This document shows positions 1 through 13,900 of a DNA stretch of 48,994 bases, in pieces. The number at the start of each line of letters is the position of its first letter. Within the stretch, counting starts at the first letter, position 1. Origin of the DNA: Apostichopus leukothele (Eukaryota > Echinodermata > Holothuroidea > Aspidochirotida > Stichopodidae). Under the pieces are notes generated by a model. It made no database searches. It was not told the DNA's origin and was given only the letters and a program-made list of their open reading frames with translations. The DNA lies in the NCBI GenBank assembly GCA_010014835.2, contig JAAAKB020000008.1, forward strand, positions 193,958 to 242,951, in the 5' to 3' direction. The translations under genes were made by a program, and so were the position numbers.

Positions 1-640
1 CCTCTTACATCTATCTCTTTTGTGTTCACCCTTAACCTGTCTGTATTCTGTGTTTGTATGTGTCCCTTCTGTTACTGTTTCTCGTCATTCAGCCTCTGAA
101 GAAGATCCTGCTAGAATCGAAGTCAGGCCCACTTTTACACATTCTCTTACACAGGCTCTTTAGTGGATAAGCTGGTTGCTAACAGTTTTTGCTTTCTGTT
201 GTTTATCATGATAAAAGTTGTAACAAAATTCTTCAAATTGCTTTTTATGTTTCATTTTGAGGTTTTGTCCATGCATAATTTAGCTGCTTAACACTCCTGC
301 CTGCATTCCAGCTAAAATACACGATTTAACTTTTAAACAAAATTTAACACACTTTGAAATTTCATCTTAGGGGTTAAAGTTTAACTTTTAAAGCTAAGGG
401 GCTCCAAGGGATGGTTCCAAAAAGTTTGGCTAACGGATCACAACTGCCATTCATATATTTGCATGAGTAATGGAATGAGTGTTTCTTATTTCGTTGGACA
501 TCCTTTTTTTTTCACTTGACAAACAAATTAGCTGCCCACTGCTTTTGATTAAATATTTTATGTCACCTAGCCTTCCGCACACCCCTCACCCGTATCTTCC
601 CCTTCCTCGCTTTTTGTGTGTGAAGTGTGAAACATTACTT
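1..640. other. Upstream non-coding flank
   Basis: No exon or long open frame is supported on either strand. The only recognisable element is the hammerhead-like repeat remnant near position 100. The rest is AT-rich sequence with short pyrimidine runs. Confidence 0.5.
93..127 (+). repeat. Decayed hammerhead-ribozyme-like motif from a repeat
   Basis: CTGAAGA (96-102) is followed by a hairpin, GATCC / TGCTA / GAATC (104-118, one mismatch), then GAA and GTC. This matches the layout of minimal type I hammerhead cores (CUGANGA, stem II, GAAA), which are known in Penelope-like retroelements. Here the GAAA has lost one A, so the copy is probably inactive. The flanking low-complexity sequence gives no element boundaries. 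Confidence 0.38.
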
Positions 641-656
641 GAATTGAGTTGAAGAA

Positions 657-790
657 AACCTTTCAAAGAGTTGGGTATGAATTGAAATAGCGCCTTGACA
701 CCTTTTAGAGTTCCAACACCTTTTCAATAATAGCGCCCTCTTTTAAAAGCGCTCAATTCAAATCAAAGCAAAAGTTAAAACACATCGTTG
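657..790 (+). promoter_or_regulatory. Candidate CENPF promoter with E2F/CHR-like elements
   Basis: Three GCGC-centred elements occur within about 65 nt (AGCGCC near 690 and 732, AGCGCT near 748), and TTCAAA (reverse of the CHR core TTTGAA) occurs at 662-667 and 757-762. The second pair, AGCGCTCAATTCAAA, resembles a spaced CDE/CHR module. Vertebrate CENPF is a G2/M gene controlled by DREAM/MuvB-FOXM1 through CHR sites. TTTTAAAAG at 741 is TATA-like. The words are short and the transcription start is unknown. Confidence 0.27.
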
Positions 791-1776
791 CTTCAACAAA
801 TTTCAAGGGAAAGGTGAAACTACCGGAAAATGCTTTGCAATATTTCTACAATTTGCTGACATTATATGGTAATCTTTTTGTAAACTTAAATGAGCACATA
901 ATCACTCCAAACAATCACGGAGTCTCAAACTATGTTTTTTATTTTATTTTAACTTTGTTTGACGCAAAAGATATTCAAATAGTGTTCGTGTTTCTTACCG
1001 TAACGTACTATAGGCCAAGGCTAGGCCTACATCGAATTAGGCATAACGTGAGTGTGACTGTATGTGATTACAGGCATAACTAGGCTAATTCGTACTCGTA
1101 GCCTACGTACAAATGGACCGCGGCGTTTAGTAAGCTTATGTTAAACACAGTGAACTGTGGTGGGTTGCTACATAGAACTTAGCAGGATAGCCTTGGCTTC
1201 TTCATTTGTAACATGTACAATGATGCTCTGAGTCTGACACTGAGAGTATAGGCCATACCCTTTCTTTCATAGTAATACTAGTAATAGGGTTGACTAGCAT
1301 GTAACTTTAATATAGGCCTAGCCTGTAACTACTGTTAGTGTTACCGGAGACGGTAGTTAGCCTAGCCAGATGGCGATCAAAATAATGTTATAATTGGACA
1401 GTTGCCTAGGCCTAAGGTTTCTACATAATATGCATAGCCTACATCATCATATATTCACCTTGTGCAAAAACATCTTTAAACGTCAGTTTCACCTGATTTA
1501 AACCAAGTTTTAGAAAGAAACACAGAAAGATGCATGTTATATTTTGTTGCAATTTTTCCATTGATTCTTTTCCTTTAATAAAAAGAAACTATCAATGAAA
1601 TATCTTGAGGAATCAAAAAGATTCCTAACTGGTTGGCTGTGCCCATGCAGGAAATTGTGATAATGCCAGCCCACTAGTACTCCACTAGTACCAGTAACCA
1701 ATCATGGGGTATAAATAATATGCATGTTCTTTGTTTTTATTACAACAGGTTTGTTTGTTCCAAAGAGATTTACAAA
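791..1776 (+). other. Probable CENPF 5' UTR/first intron region
   Basis: This stretch lies between the candidate promoter and the start codon. An acceptor-like TTTTTATTACAACAG ending at 1748 implies a spliced 5' UTR, but I cannot fix the donor. It contains three AGGCCTA words (1023, 1314, 1408). An 89-codon open frame at 814-1083 begins only with GTG and has no recognisable composition, so I do not call it. Confidence 0.4.
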
Positions 1777-1938
1777 ATGAGTTGGGCTGATGACGAGTGG
1801 AAGGATGGACTTCCTTATCGAGCAATCCAGAAGATCCAGCAGTTAGAAAAAAATCAAGAAAAGTCGCAAAAGGAGTCGAAACAGAAACAATTCCAACTTG
1901 ACAGCTTGGAAGCTGCTTATCAGAAGCAACTTAAGAAG
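1777..1938 (+). CDS. CENPF: CENPF coding exon 1 (start codon, N-terminal signature)
   Basis: Residues 1-54. The ATG at 1777-1779 has A at -3 (ACAAAATGA). An acceptor-like TTACAACAG ends at 1748, so this exon probably begins at 1749 with about 28 nt of 5' UTR and an untranslated first exon lies upstream. The donor is AAG|GTAAGT and the exon ends in phase 0. The peptide aligns almost residue for residue with the start of human CENP-F (MSW..EWK.GLP.RA.QKIQ.LE, then QFQLDSLEAA.QKQ). Confidence 0.93.
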
Positions 1939-4900
1939 GTAAGTACTGACAGTCTAAAATTGCATTCAACCATTCATACACCTCATCATTTTGTCACCTT
2001 GGTGTACCTGACTGAAAACTCAATGCAAGCCCCAAACCATAATCTTTACCTTAAGCCTCAAATTTAAAAGAAAATTCCTTCTTCTTCTTTTGGTGTTCAG
2101 GTTGAAGAGCAAAAGCAACAGAATTCAACACTGAAGAGAGATCTTCAAGGTCTTGAAGAGACATGCAGAGACCTCGATAAAAAGACAGGAAAGGTTGGCA
2201 TTTCCATGAGTATTTTCCTTTTCATATTTAGGTGTAGGATTTTTGGAAGTGTCCAGACCTAATTATTCTTAGTAAACAATACACTTGCAATTGTAAAATC
2301 AAGCTTTATACACTTTGTGTGGATGTAAGACCTTATTGGAAATTTCACCTAGCTATGTATGAATTTACCAGTAATATAATTCTCTCAAATTATGCTGTTT
2401 GTGTGATAGGCCGCTCATGACATTCAAGCCAAAGACAACCGTATTGCTTGTTTAGAGGGCCAACTTGGACACTCAAAGACAGCCTTGGACAAAGAGGTTG
2501 GTATCAATGTGCAGATCAAAGGAGAATGTGAAAAATACCAGTGCGAGCTGCGGCAGGCATTGGAAAAAATGGAGAAGCTTTCGAGTGAACACAAGTGAGT
2601 AGAAGAGTATTCCTATGTCGACGAAATTGAGAGAGTAATAAAAAGTGAGTAAAGGGAATATGGACATATGTCCAGAGAAAGGTTGCTTTGCTCAAAACAA
2701 GATTGCGGTTTCAGATCAAACTTATAAAACTTCAGATAAAAATTATTGATTACTTTTGGATCATTTGATTCTGAAATTTTGTCGTCCAAACACTCTTGTA
2801 TATATAATATATAATTTTGTTTGTATAAAGTGTAAATCGTGACCAGTCCAGCTAATGAACTGCATTTCTTTTGGATGTTAGTACACAGATATGTTATCAA
2901 AGATTTATCAGTATCGTTGCAAAGAGTTGCTTTATGTTATCATTGAACAGGTTTCAAGCTTTACAAAAGTACTTGTTTGATGGACTGTACTTCTATTCTC
3001 CGATTTATCCTACAGGAAGCTTCAAGAGAATTGCAATCACAGACAGAGACAGCTGCAAGTGACTGAACAGAAGTTACTGAGCAGAGAACAGGAGAATTCA
3101 AAACTGCAGGCATCAGTAGAACGGTACTCTGCCGACAGATCTAGACATTCTAGTTCTGCATCATATGGTATGTAATCCATGTAAATAATAGTATTCTCTC
3201 TAGAAATAATTATATTACCTAGTGGGAAGAAGGTAGGTACTATAGCTATCAAGGCTAAAGACATTCTAGCTGCTTGAGATGCAGGGATATTACACCAGCT
3301 ATGTCAATTAAGATCTCACTGACTATATGATACTTGTGTCAGATAGTGGAACAATTATTCCAAATAATTTTGATTTTGAAAGGTAGTTGTCATATGTATA
3401 AAATCCTGTCACAAATCTATGGAGTTTCTGTAGCTAATGCATTGCAACATGAATGAAAACGTAAAATTTCACAAACTGCTTTTGTTTCAATTTTTTTTTT
3501 TTATATATGCCTGGCCATCACTTTTGCTTTTATTTCTGTTAGGAAGTACAAGTTCCCTACCAGATGAAGAGATAGAAACTCTGAAGAAAAAATTGAAGAA
3601 TTTGCAAGAAAGGCTTGAGAAAGAGGTGACAGAAAAGAAGCAATTTGAAAAGGAGCTCACTGCTATGAAATCACATGTAAGTTGGAAGGAAGGCTTTATC
3701 TGGTGCAGATAGGTGAAGATATAATGCATGTAACTGCACTTTTGCCAGTGATGCAGTTTCACAATGATTGCCTCTGCAAAGGCACCTTGTAAAGAAGCCA
3801 CAACAAAAACCTGATATGGTTTGGAAGAGTTTAAAAATGTATACATATATATATACATATGTCATGCAGACTTCACAAGACGATAATACTTGAAAGTGGA
3901 TTTATCTGCTTGAAAAGCTGAACAACACGCCACCAGTTTTCCATAGGGAGGAGGACATTCCAGTGGTGTGCCTAGAATTGTTGGCACCCGGGGCAGATTC
4001 CACCATTGTCAGCCTGTGTAGGGGGTGGCCTCCCCCTTTGAGAAACTTCTGTTTATGTTAGGTTCCTAAGATGCAAAGAGGTGCTATTTTTGGCAAAACT
4101 TTGAACTGATTTCACAATGGATTACAAAAATAGGGGAAACTTTTGCGGGGCTGTGGCATGGAACCCCCCCCCTGACTGGTACCGGGTCAGACCGCCCCGC
4201 TAAGAATGCCACTGGAACATTCCCTTTCCTTAGTTACCCCTTCCTCCAGATTAACAACCACACCCAATCTACAAATTGGACTTTCTATAAGGGAGTTATT
4301 TCTCAAATAGTGTAATTCAAAAGATATTAGTTCTCATGATTTGGGCTAAGGAAGAATGATGGAAAGACATGCATCTTGTTTCTGTTTAAGGGAAACTTCC
4401 ACAATGGATTAATGTTTTAATAAATCTGGTCTCTTCTTTTTCTATACGTTGATCTTTTGAATTATGAATTGATGCATTTGATTCGGAGCAAGTGGGAGAG
4501 TTTGAATAGTTTATGCCATTTCTCTTTCTTTTTTGTTATCAGAAACCAGTCATTGCAGAGCAACCCTTGGTAACTCTCATTGACATCGGAGATGCTCCTC
4601 CACCAGTCCCTCAACGTGCCATGGCATCTCTTCAGAGTACAGTGTCTCTTTTAGATGCCTCCTTCGGTCAAGATAAACCACTGCTGGACATTGCTTCACC
4701 TATCAAGACTACAGTGCAAGATGGTGCGTGTACTAGTGGTTATTCACCCACACAGTCTGTAGCACATGATCTTGTTTTAGGGAATAATTTATATTCAGTA
4801 TTGCATAGCAAAGCCCTACACCAATGGTTATGTAGCTACACATATGGACAACAGTTTTTCTACACAAAAGCTCAGTATTTTCAAGTATTTCATAATCAAC

Positions 4901-7900
4901 AAGAAGTGCCAAAGGACTTTAAACACTAAATTATCCCCAGATGTTTAATCATTAGTAATCAGCATTGCCCCAAATATGCTAGTTGGTCAAAGAATCGTCA
5001 CTCATGTGGAAGTTCTGTCTCGTAGAAGGTAATCTGGAAAATTCATAACAACTTTTTGGCATGCTATGAGAGGAGGAAATACTGATGACCTGTAGCATTG
5101 GAAAGCCACATGATAGATAGGGTTCAAACGTTTGTCCGGCCAAGTCTGTAATGGTCATTTTTTATTCAGAGCTCATGTGTCCATCTTACGCACTTATGTA
5201 ATGTAACGTTCCTTCCTTTACATTACCTTCTCTAGACAAAGAGTTGAAAGCACTGAAAGATAAAGTGAACAAGCTTGAACTTCAGAATCAATCTCAGACG
5301 AAACAGATTGATGACGCTAAAGAGAAGTTGAAGGAATTGCAGTCTCAATTGGACAATGCTCATCGTGAGATGGAGGAATACAGCAAGATCAAACAGAAGA
5401 AACAGGACGAGATTAATAACTATAAAATTAAACTTGATGAGATGACCTCCAAGGTAAGATGCATGGATTAATATGCAGAATATAAAAGCTTATATATGAA
5501 ATATGAAAATATTGACACTGCTAGTATCTAAGCCATGCTACTGATCCAAAATAGCATTCTTTACAATTGGTTTGTGAAATAATAAAATGGTCAGATTTAC
5601 ATATATTATTCTGTTTTTGTCTTTAAAGCTTGAAGATGCAGATCAAAAGAGGAAGCAAATGGCTCAAGAGCTGGAGTGTCAGAGACACAATGCAGAAGCG
5701 GCTCGACAAGCCCAAGAGCAGCGTTTCAAGGAGAAAGAGAAAGAACACAACAAGGAAATGTCCCTTCATATGCAGGACCTTAAAGGAATGGAGAAGCAGT
5801 TGAATGACCAGAAAACAAAGTATGAACAGGAGGCAGTAAGAAACAAGAACGAACTGAACACCCTTCAAGCTCAGATGGAGAAGACCCAGCATGAGAATCA
5901 CAAGTTACAGAAAGAAACAAAGGACCTACAGCAGAAGACAAACAGCGCAGACAACAGTCTGGCAAAGAAAGATGAGGCTGTGGAAGCTTTAAATAAGACC
6001 GTCGGCGAACTGAAGAAGGAAAAGGATAACGTGATGTTTCAACTAGATCAGGGCAAACATAAAATTTCTCTGCTGGAGGCAGAGACAAAGAAAGTGAAGT
6101 CAGAAGTACAAAGGGGAGAGGGGCAAAACGAAGATTTGAAGAGGAAGCTCCATGAAAGGGAATCAGAAATCGAAGCTCTGAAGACCAATAGCGGCAAACA
6201 TACTAATGAACTAAAGAACCAGATAGACAACCTAAAAATTCAATTTCAAGATATTGAGAAGAAAGAAAAATCAGCTTTGGATATGGCAAAGAAAGCAGAA
6301 TATGAATCAGAGAAATTGAGAAAGGAGATGGCCAACAAAGAAGATGAGTTTGCAGCGATGTCATCCAAGAGCGAAGAGTTGCGGCACAAACTTGCACAGA
6401 TGGATTCTGATAGGGATCTCTTTAACCAGCAGAAAACGGAGATGCAGAACATGGAGTTACGGATGAAGAAGGAAAGAGAATGCTTGGAGGAGAAGCTGGA
6501 GGCAAAGGAAAGTCTTGTGGGTGACCTGCAAGGAGAGGTTCAGAAGATGAAGACAAAAATAACGGAACTAGAGGGAACAGTAAAGGAGAAAGACATCCAG
6601 TTTAGCAACAAAGAGCAAGAAATTTTACAGACTATGTCCGCGACATCTAAGAAGATGGAAGAGCTTGAGCAACTCAAGGAGAAGCTGAGCAGCAATGTGA
6701 AGGAATTAGAAGCATTGGTAGTGGTCAAGAATGAGCTGGAGAAAAAGTTAACAGATGGAGAAAATCACATTCAGGATCTGGAGCAGAAGTTGAAGGGTAT
6801 AGAAGGAGAGAAAGCTGACTTGAAAGAGAAACTTGACTCAACAGTCTCAGAAAAGAACAAACATCAGCAGCTATTACAGGTGAGGAGATCATTTGCTTTA
6901 ATGAGACCTGAAGAACAAGGTTCCTTATCTTGGCAGCAAAATGTATTGAAATGAATTCTGAAAGGCACAGAAGAATGTGTTGGAAACAATTTTTCTTCAA
7001 CATTATTGTGAATAGGGGAAGTGATTCAAGTGAACCCTTATTTATATATTTATTTATTTTCTTATTTATTTATTTATTTTTTTTATTTATTTATTTATTT
7101 ATTTTTTATTATTATTTTTTATTATTATTATTATTTTTTCTCATGTCCTTGTTTTATTTGGTACACGTAAAGTGATGTGAAGGAAAGCTCTCACTGTGTG
7201 GTTTGCACACATGAGGATATGCAGCTTCAGTTATTGGAGAGATGTTGCAGTAGAAACAAAGATATCCAGAGGCAATAGATTTACATCATTGGATTATTCA
7301 ATTGGTGATATATTTAAACTTAAATTTCAATAACTTTTAAACCAATGCTTTGTTGCCATTTTAACATTGCAGGAGAAATCTGCAGAGATGGAGAGCTCTC
7401 TGAAGATGCAGGAGGGTAAAATTAGTAACTTTGAACAAACGATTGGCAGTCTTCAGCAGGAGAACAAGAACGTGAAAAATGACTACAAGAAAGCCTGTGA
7501 ACTGGTTGATCAGAAGGTGAAAGAAAACTCTGATTTCCTTTACAAGTGGGAAGAGACAGAGAATGAGCTCAGCAAACTACGTCAACGACTTCACCTGACA
7601 GAGGAGGAACTCTCCAAAGCTAAGGAATCAGAAAAGTAAGTTTTAAACATGGCTTGGAGAAACGATGGTGGAAAATGGCTGCAATGTACTCTACATGACG
7701 TTTATGAAATGAAAGAGATAATAAGCTAGTTGCAAGAAAAAGTTTGTTTTCATTATCATTACCCTTTATAGGAGCCTAGGTAAAAGGTAAATTTTTAGAT
7801 GCACTTAGCATTTATGCTAAATATTATGAAACTTTCGTGGTATAGAAATGGTGTTGTAAATGCTCTAAATTAAGGTTATATGGTCATTAAGTCTTGATGC

Positions 7901-10900
7901 TCATTAACAGCTGAATGAACTTTGTTGTGGAAGAAGAGAAACTGGATCGAATTGCCCTAGATACTTGAGTGAATATGGTGGGAAGAGGAATAAAGGTCAA
8001 AGATACAAGAAATTAGCTACTGAAAGCTTAGTAGAAAACTCCGAAGATATTGTCTGTTGTAATCAAATATTTTCATAAGGTGGCAGTGTGTACTGCTGCA
8101 TATTCACCAACTCAGAGAATAATAAAGTGGTAAAATTTTGTGTAGCGATTTTGCAGTTTCTGAATTTTGCCTCTTTCAAAATACTATGGTTAATGTGTAC
8201 AAAACTGCTATACATCTTTGCACTTGTATAGCAATTTTTACCATTTTCCATAGCAGATTGTAATGCGATACTGGAATCTGGATAGACTATTCACTGTATT
8301 GAGTGTCTTTCTGCTGTTTCCTACAGAGTTGCAGCAACTGCTGAACATAGTCTCAAGCAAACCATCTGTGAAAAAGATGAGATCCTGGGAGGTCTTCAGG
8401 AAAAACTTGAGAAACTGAAAGCAGAGTGGTCTGGAAAAGAACAAGGATTCCAAGGTAAATCCAAAATAAGAATAAAATACTACAAGTTCAACAGCTTTCA
8501 AGGCTAGTATTCAATTGGTATCTGAATATCTAGCAACTAAAACTACATTATCTGGAATATGAAAAAGAAGTTCTGTTAAAGTAGTGAAAGTGCTTGATTA
8601 AATACATTGATCTTGCTGGCCAAATTTGGCATTTCATATGTCATCCGAGGAAACTTCAGTCTACCTGTGAAACATATTAATGACATGGTTTTCAGTCATC
8701 TATTTTAAAAATCTGAAGGAATTATTCAAAAAATTACGGTTGTGTCACAGTGCTAGGTATATCTTGATAGATAATATTGCCATAAATTCTGCTTACAGTC
8801 AGCAAGGAAAGTGTGGTATGAGAACCTAACTGTACAGAGTTGCTTGCAGAGAGGATTAAGATTGGTGGGCAAATAGATTTATCACCCTGATATATTTAAG
8901 GTCAGATCATACTGGATTAATGTTAGATATATCCTTCAAATATGCAAGTCTAGGTTCATCAAAAGACTCATCCAGTTGTGGCACTCTCCAATGGTCTGTG
9001 CATTGCTAAAGTAGCAAGCATCAAATTAGGTAGATAAGTTGTCACTGTGGAAGCTGAAGGGCAAAGACAGTCTTGACTGGTATTGGTAAGAAGAAAAAAA
9101 TCACTTTGACTTCTGGGCCATTATCTGTTAGAAAAGAATTTTGTCAGATACAACTTGGCAAGTGTATTGAGTCTAGTGTGGTGTGTTCGTGTCAGGGTGT
9201 ACTGTGTATTTAATTCAGTTAACTTCCAATGCTTGTTTTAAATTGCAACTTTCAGAGACCATTTCAACCCTACAAGATAAAGCAGAAGTAAGTCTGTCAG
9301 CAGTAAAACAGAAAGATTCAGATCTGGCTGACTTAAATGCTGAACTTGAAAAGATGAAAGAGCTGCAGTCTGATTTTGAAGGAAAGATCACAGAAAGACA
9401 AGGCTCCATCGACCAACTTGAGTCAGTGTTAGTGAACAGCAAAACAGAGATTGAAAGCTTGACATCAAAGCTCAAGGAAACTGAACTGGAGTTAGAGAAA
9501 GTCAGTGCAGAGAAAGAGAATGAGTTGAAGTCTTTCTCTGAAACTGAGAAACTTAGTAGCCTCTTGAAAGATGAAGTAGAAGATCTTAAGTCTAAGCTGA
9601 ACGACCAAACACAGGAGAATGAAAAGCTCAGCAGGGAATCCGAGGAGCAACAGGAGGCCCTGGATGCTCTCAAAGCAACTATGAAAAAAGTTGAGGAGCA
9701 GTTGGAAGAGGTGCAGAGGCATCTAGATGAAAAGACTGAGCAAGCTGAGAAGGTTATTAGCAATAAAGAGGAAGCAGTGAATGAAATGCAGCAAACATTA
9801 GATGACAAAGAAAAAGTGATGGCAGAGCTCAAAGATGCCTTGGAGAAATTGAGCCACGATGCAGAGGATAGTAAGCTGAAGATGGAAACACTGCAAAATA
9901 GATCGGATGAGATGGAGAAACTGATGAAAGAGAAGGAAGAATATGCCAAGGATTTAGTGGAGAACTTGAAAGAATTAGAAGGACAGAGGGATGAGAAAGA
10001 GGCAACTTTGAATAATGAAAAAATCAGTCTACAAACTGAGCTCAAGGCTGTTAAAGAGCAACTTGAGAGTCTCACAGAGTTGCTCAGGCAGAGAGAAGAA
10101 AGTCTGGACAGGCTCAAGCAGGATGTAGATGCACAGGAACAACTGGTCAAATCTCATGAAGAAAAGAATGCAGAATATGTGAAGAAACTGGAAGGAATAG
10201 AACAATTGAAAGCTACTCTAGAGGTGGACTTGCAAACCAAAGAAACTGCCCTCTGTGATAAGGATGCCAGGCTATCTGCTTTACATGAGGAACACTCTCA
10301 GGAGACCTCATCTTTAAGGACGTCACTGGAAGATGCTATTGTAGCTCAAGAGCGCGCCAAGGAAGAACTGAATCTTGTTGTATCCAACTTGACTAAAGAG
10401 CAAGACTTATTGAAAACTAAGGAGGAAGAGATTAAAAAACTTAAAGATGAAGTGGAATCGACCAAGGATGATAACCAAAAGATGCAGGGAAAGTTAGACT
10501 TGATTCAGATGGATGTAGAAGATAAAGATGCCTTTGTTGCAAGCCTAGAGGGAGACAATGAGAGGATGGAAGGCATGCTGACCACCCTGAAAGAAAAGCT
10601 GGATGAAAAAGCCAATGAGCTGGTAAACATGGAGTCTAAAGTGATGACTGCTGATGAAACCCTCAAGATGGCTTCTCAAGAGAAGACTGCAGCACTGGAC
10701 GAGATCAAGGAGATGACTGAGAAACTCTCCCAAAGTGAGTCTGTCACAATGCAACTGAAGTCAAATCTGGAAGAAAGCCAGAGACAACATGGAGAAGTTC
10801 AATTGGAGGCTGAAAAAGCTGGGAAGCTGCTGTCAGGTCTTCAAGATGAAATCAAGGAAAGAGAGGCAGAAATAAGTGACCTGATGACAAGTGTTCATAA

Positions 10901-13900
10901 CAAAGAGGAAGCCATCTCTGATTTGCAGTCACAGTTGACAGAGAAGAGCACTTACCTTGAGGAGATGGGTGCAAAGACCCAGATCTTGGCTAAGTCTTGT
11001 CAAGAGAAGGAAGAGGAGCTTGAAAAGGAGAAACAGAACTGCCTTGCAATGAAAGATCAAGTAGATGAATTGAAGAAGAACCTCAAAGACATTGGAGAAG
11101 CCCATGAAGCTGCAGTGGGAGAGCTTGAGCTAGAGAAACAGAGGTTGCAGTCCAAGATGGAGATGTTGCAGACAGACTTTGATGATAAGGATCAAGCCTG
11201 GGAGAAAGTCTGTCATGACTTTGAGGTATCACAGGAACAGGTGACATCACTGGAGAGCAAATTAACTGAGTTGAGAGATGCCCTCACCTCCTCAGAGACG
11301 GAGAAGCATAAAGCATCGACGGAGAGAGATGACTTGAAGACAAAACTGATGTCGGTAGAGCAGAGTGTAGAATCTGAAAAGAACGCTGCAGATGGATTGA
11401 TCACGGAAATGAAACAGAAACTATCCCAGTTGGAGGGTGAGAAGGTTAAGCTGGTCTCAGATCTTCAGGAGGCGCACTTCAAATTAGAGAATAACTCAGA
11501 GGATATTGAAAGTCTGATGGAGCAGATGGAATCAAAGGACTCCAAACATGGAGAGTTAGAAGAGCAGTATCAGTCAGAGATGAAGAAAAACAAGGAACTA
11601 AGGGAGGAATGTGAGGACCTACAGAAACAAAAGGAGACCTTAGGTTCAACTTTGGAGGTTACTAAAGATAACCTGGAGCAGCTGAAAAGGGATGCAGGTG
11701 TCCAGATGGAGGATGTACAGGTGAAAAATGAAGCCTTGGAGAAACAGCTTGTTGTGATGAGAGATGAACACAACCAGATCAGACAAGAACTGGAAGATAC
11801 TTCTGTGAGGCTTGAAGGTAAGCATACATCTGACAAATGTGCTCATTTCTTAACAGACAAATACACTTTATTTCATTACTGACAAATGTGGTTTATATTA
11901 TATTTAAGCTAAAAAATGTGCTTAACTTTAAGATAGAACAAGACATGGTCAATAGAAGATCCATTCGATTCGTTCTAGAAAAAAATGATTTTTAAAAACT
12001 GTTAACAGCAAAGTAAAAAGAGGGAGGGGTGAAAATTGCTTAATGTGTGTTATGATGAGGAGTTTAATCAACTCAGTAGAATATGTTGAACGTAGAATCA
12101 TAATTGATGATAAATAACAAAACCTTACATGTACCTGTTGCATTATGAGCTTGATTAACTCTATTCTAAATCATGAAAAATGAATGAGAAATCATGTGAA
12201 GGTCGCTTCTATTCTGGAAGGCGATAATGCATAAACATTGAAGGTGTACTCTGTCATTTGGTGAGCAGAATTGAGTTTTTACTGTCGGTACTATGTAAAT
12301 CTGTCATATCTGGCGGAAAGTGCATCAGGAATTCTTGGACTTATGTTGTAACCATGTAAGTTTGGCACCTTACAAATCATTTACATATATTACAATTTTT
12401 CTTTGTCAGACACAAGCAAATCGTTTGAAGAGGTTAACAAGAGACTATCAGACTTCCAAGAACAATCAGAGCAAGATTCCAGTAACAAGCAGTCAGTGAT
12501 AAGTCAGTTGCAAGAAAAAATCATAAGCTTAGAGACTCAGATTACAAATTTATCCCAATCAATGGACATGACAAAGGGTGAAGCCACAGAGCTGGAGCAG
12601 TCACTGCAAAAAGTAAAACAGGAATCAGTGATTGAAAGAGAAAACTTAGTGAAGCAAGTTCAAGAACTTAAAGCCAAGCTGCAGGACAATAAAGATGAGA
12701 GAAAAGCCCTTACTGAACAACTGAGAGGTAAAGGTGAGGAGATGGATAGGTTGGTAGAAGAGAGGGCAAAGTTTGAAGTAGAATCAGAGGCGGCCAGGGA
12801 AAGTCGGGACATTTTGAAAGAAAATTATGAAACAGAGAAGAGGAACAATGAGCTCTTGGAGAAAGAATTGGAGAATCTAAAAGATGCTTTGAAAGCCAAA
12901 GATGCAGAAATTGAAGAGATAAAATGTGACGTAAATTACACAAGCAGTGAAAATGAGAGCAAGGTGGTAGAGCTAAACAAGGAGTTGACTGCAAAGGGAA
13001 AGGAAATTGAAGATTTGAAAGAAGAACTTGAAAGACAGATGGACCTGAGCAATTCTAAACAAATGGAATTAACATCTCTACAGTCAACAATTGAAAGTAA
13101 AGATGGTGAAATTGCAAACATAAGGCAGCAATCAAGGGAAAATCAAGAAGGATTGGAAGGGAAGCTATTGGAGAGGACAACTATGGTCAAGTCATTAGAA
13201 GAGGAATGTCTGTCTCTTAAACAAGAGGTCGAAGATCTTAAGTCACAAGTTTCAAAGATTGAGTTTGAAGCAGATGCACTCTCACAAACATTGGACAAGA
13301 AGCAAGGAAGCATTGAGGACATTGAGAAAGAATTGCAGGTGAAACTTGCCACAGCTGAAGCAGATAAATCTAATCTTGAGATGGAGATTGCCAAGAGGAC
13401 AGAAGAATTGGATGCTGCCATGGCTTGTTTGGAGGAAACCAAGAAAGAGAGAGAAACTCTCAATGCAAAAATCACGGACATGGATGCCGATCGAACAAGG
13501 TGTAGAGAAGAGTTTGATGAGAGAGTGAAGGGATTCGAAAGAGAGTTGAAGGAGAAGATAGAGAAACTTGACCAGTCAAGTCACAGAATCAATGAGCTTG
13601 AAACTTGTCTCAGCAATGAGAAGGCATACTTTTTGGAATGTCTTGCAGAACAAGAGGATAGTGCTGGAAAGCAAGTGGAAGGTTACTTGGCAGATATTAA
13701 ATCCCTGAACACCAAGATCGAGAGCATGGACGAAGAAAATAAACATTTGATAAGTACCACCGATGAAGATAGTAACATTGTTAGCAGGAAAGTTGAAGAA
13801 TGGAAGGAGAAAATGATGAAGAGTAATGACGAGATGTCCGAGAAACTGACTGAGAAGGAAAACGAAGCAATAGCCCTGTACCAGCAGAAAGACGAACTAG

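Noticed and set aside
7038-7139. Hydrophobic Leu/Phe/Tyr open frame resembling a membrane segment
   Set aside because: Pure TTTA/TTA low-complexity intron sequence.
9215-10150. 311-codon minus-strand open frame opposite CENPF exon 11, rich in Ser/Leu/Phe
   Set aside because: It is the antisense shadow of Glu/Lys-rich coiled-coil codons (GAA/GAG read as TTC/CTC). It has no splice context and no family resemblance.
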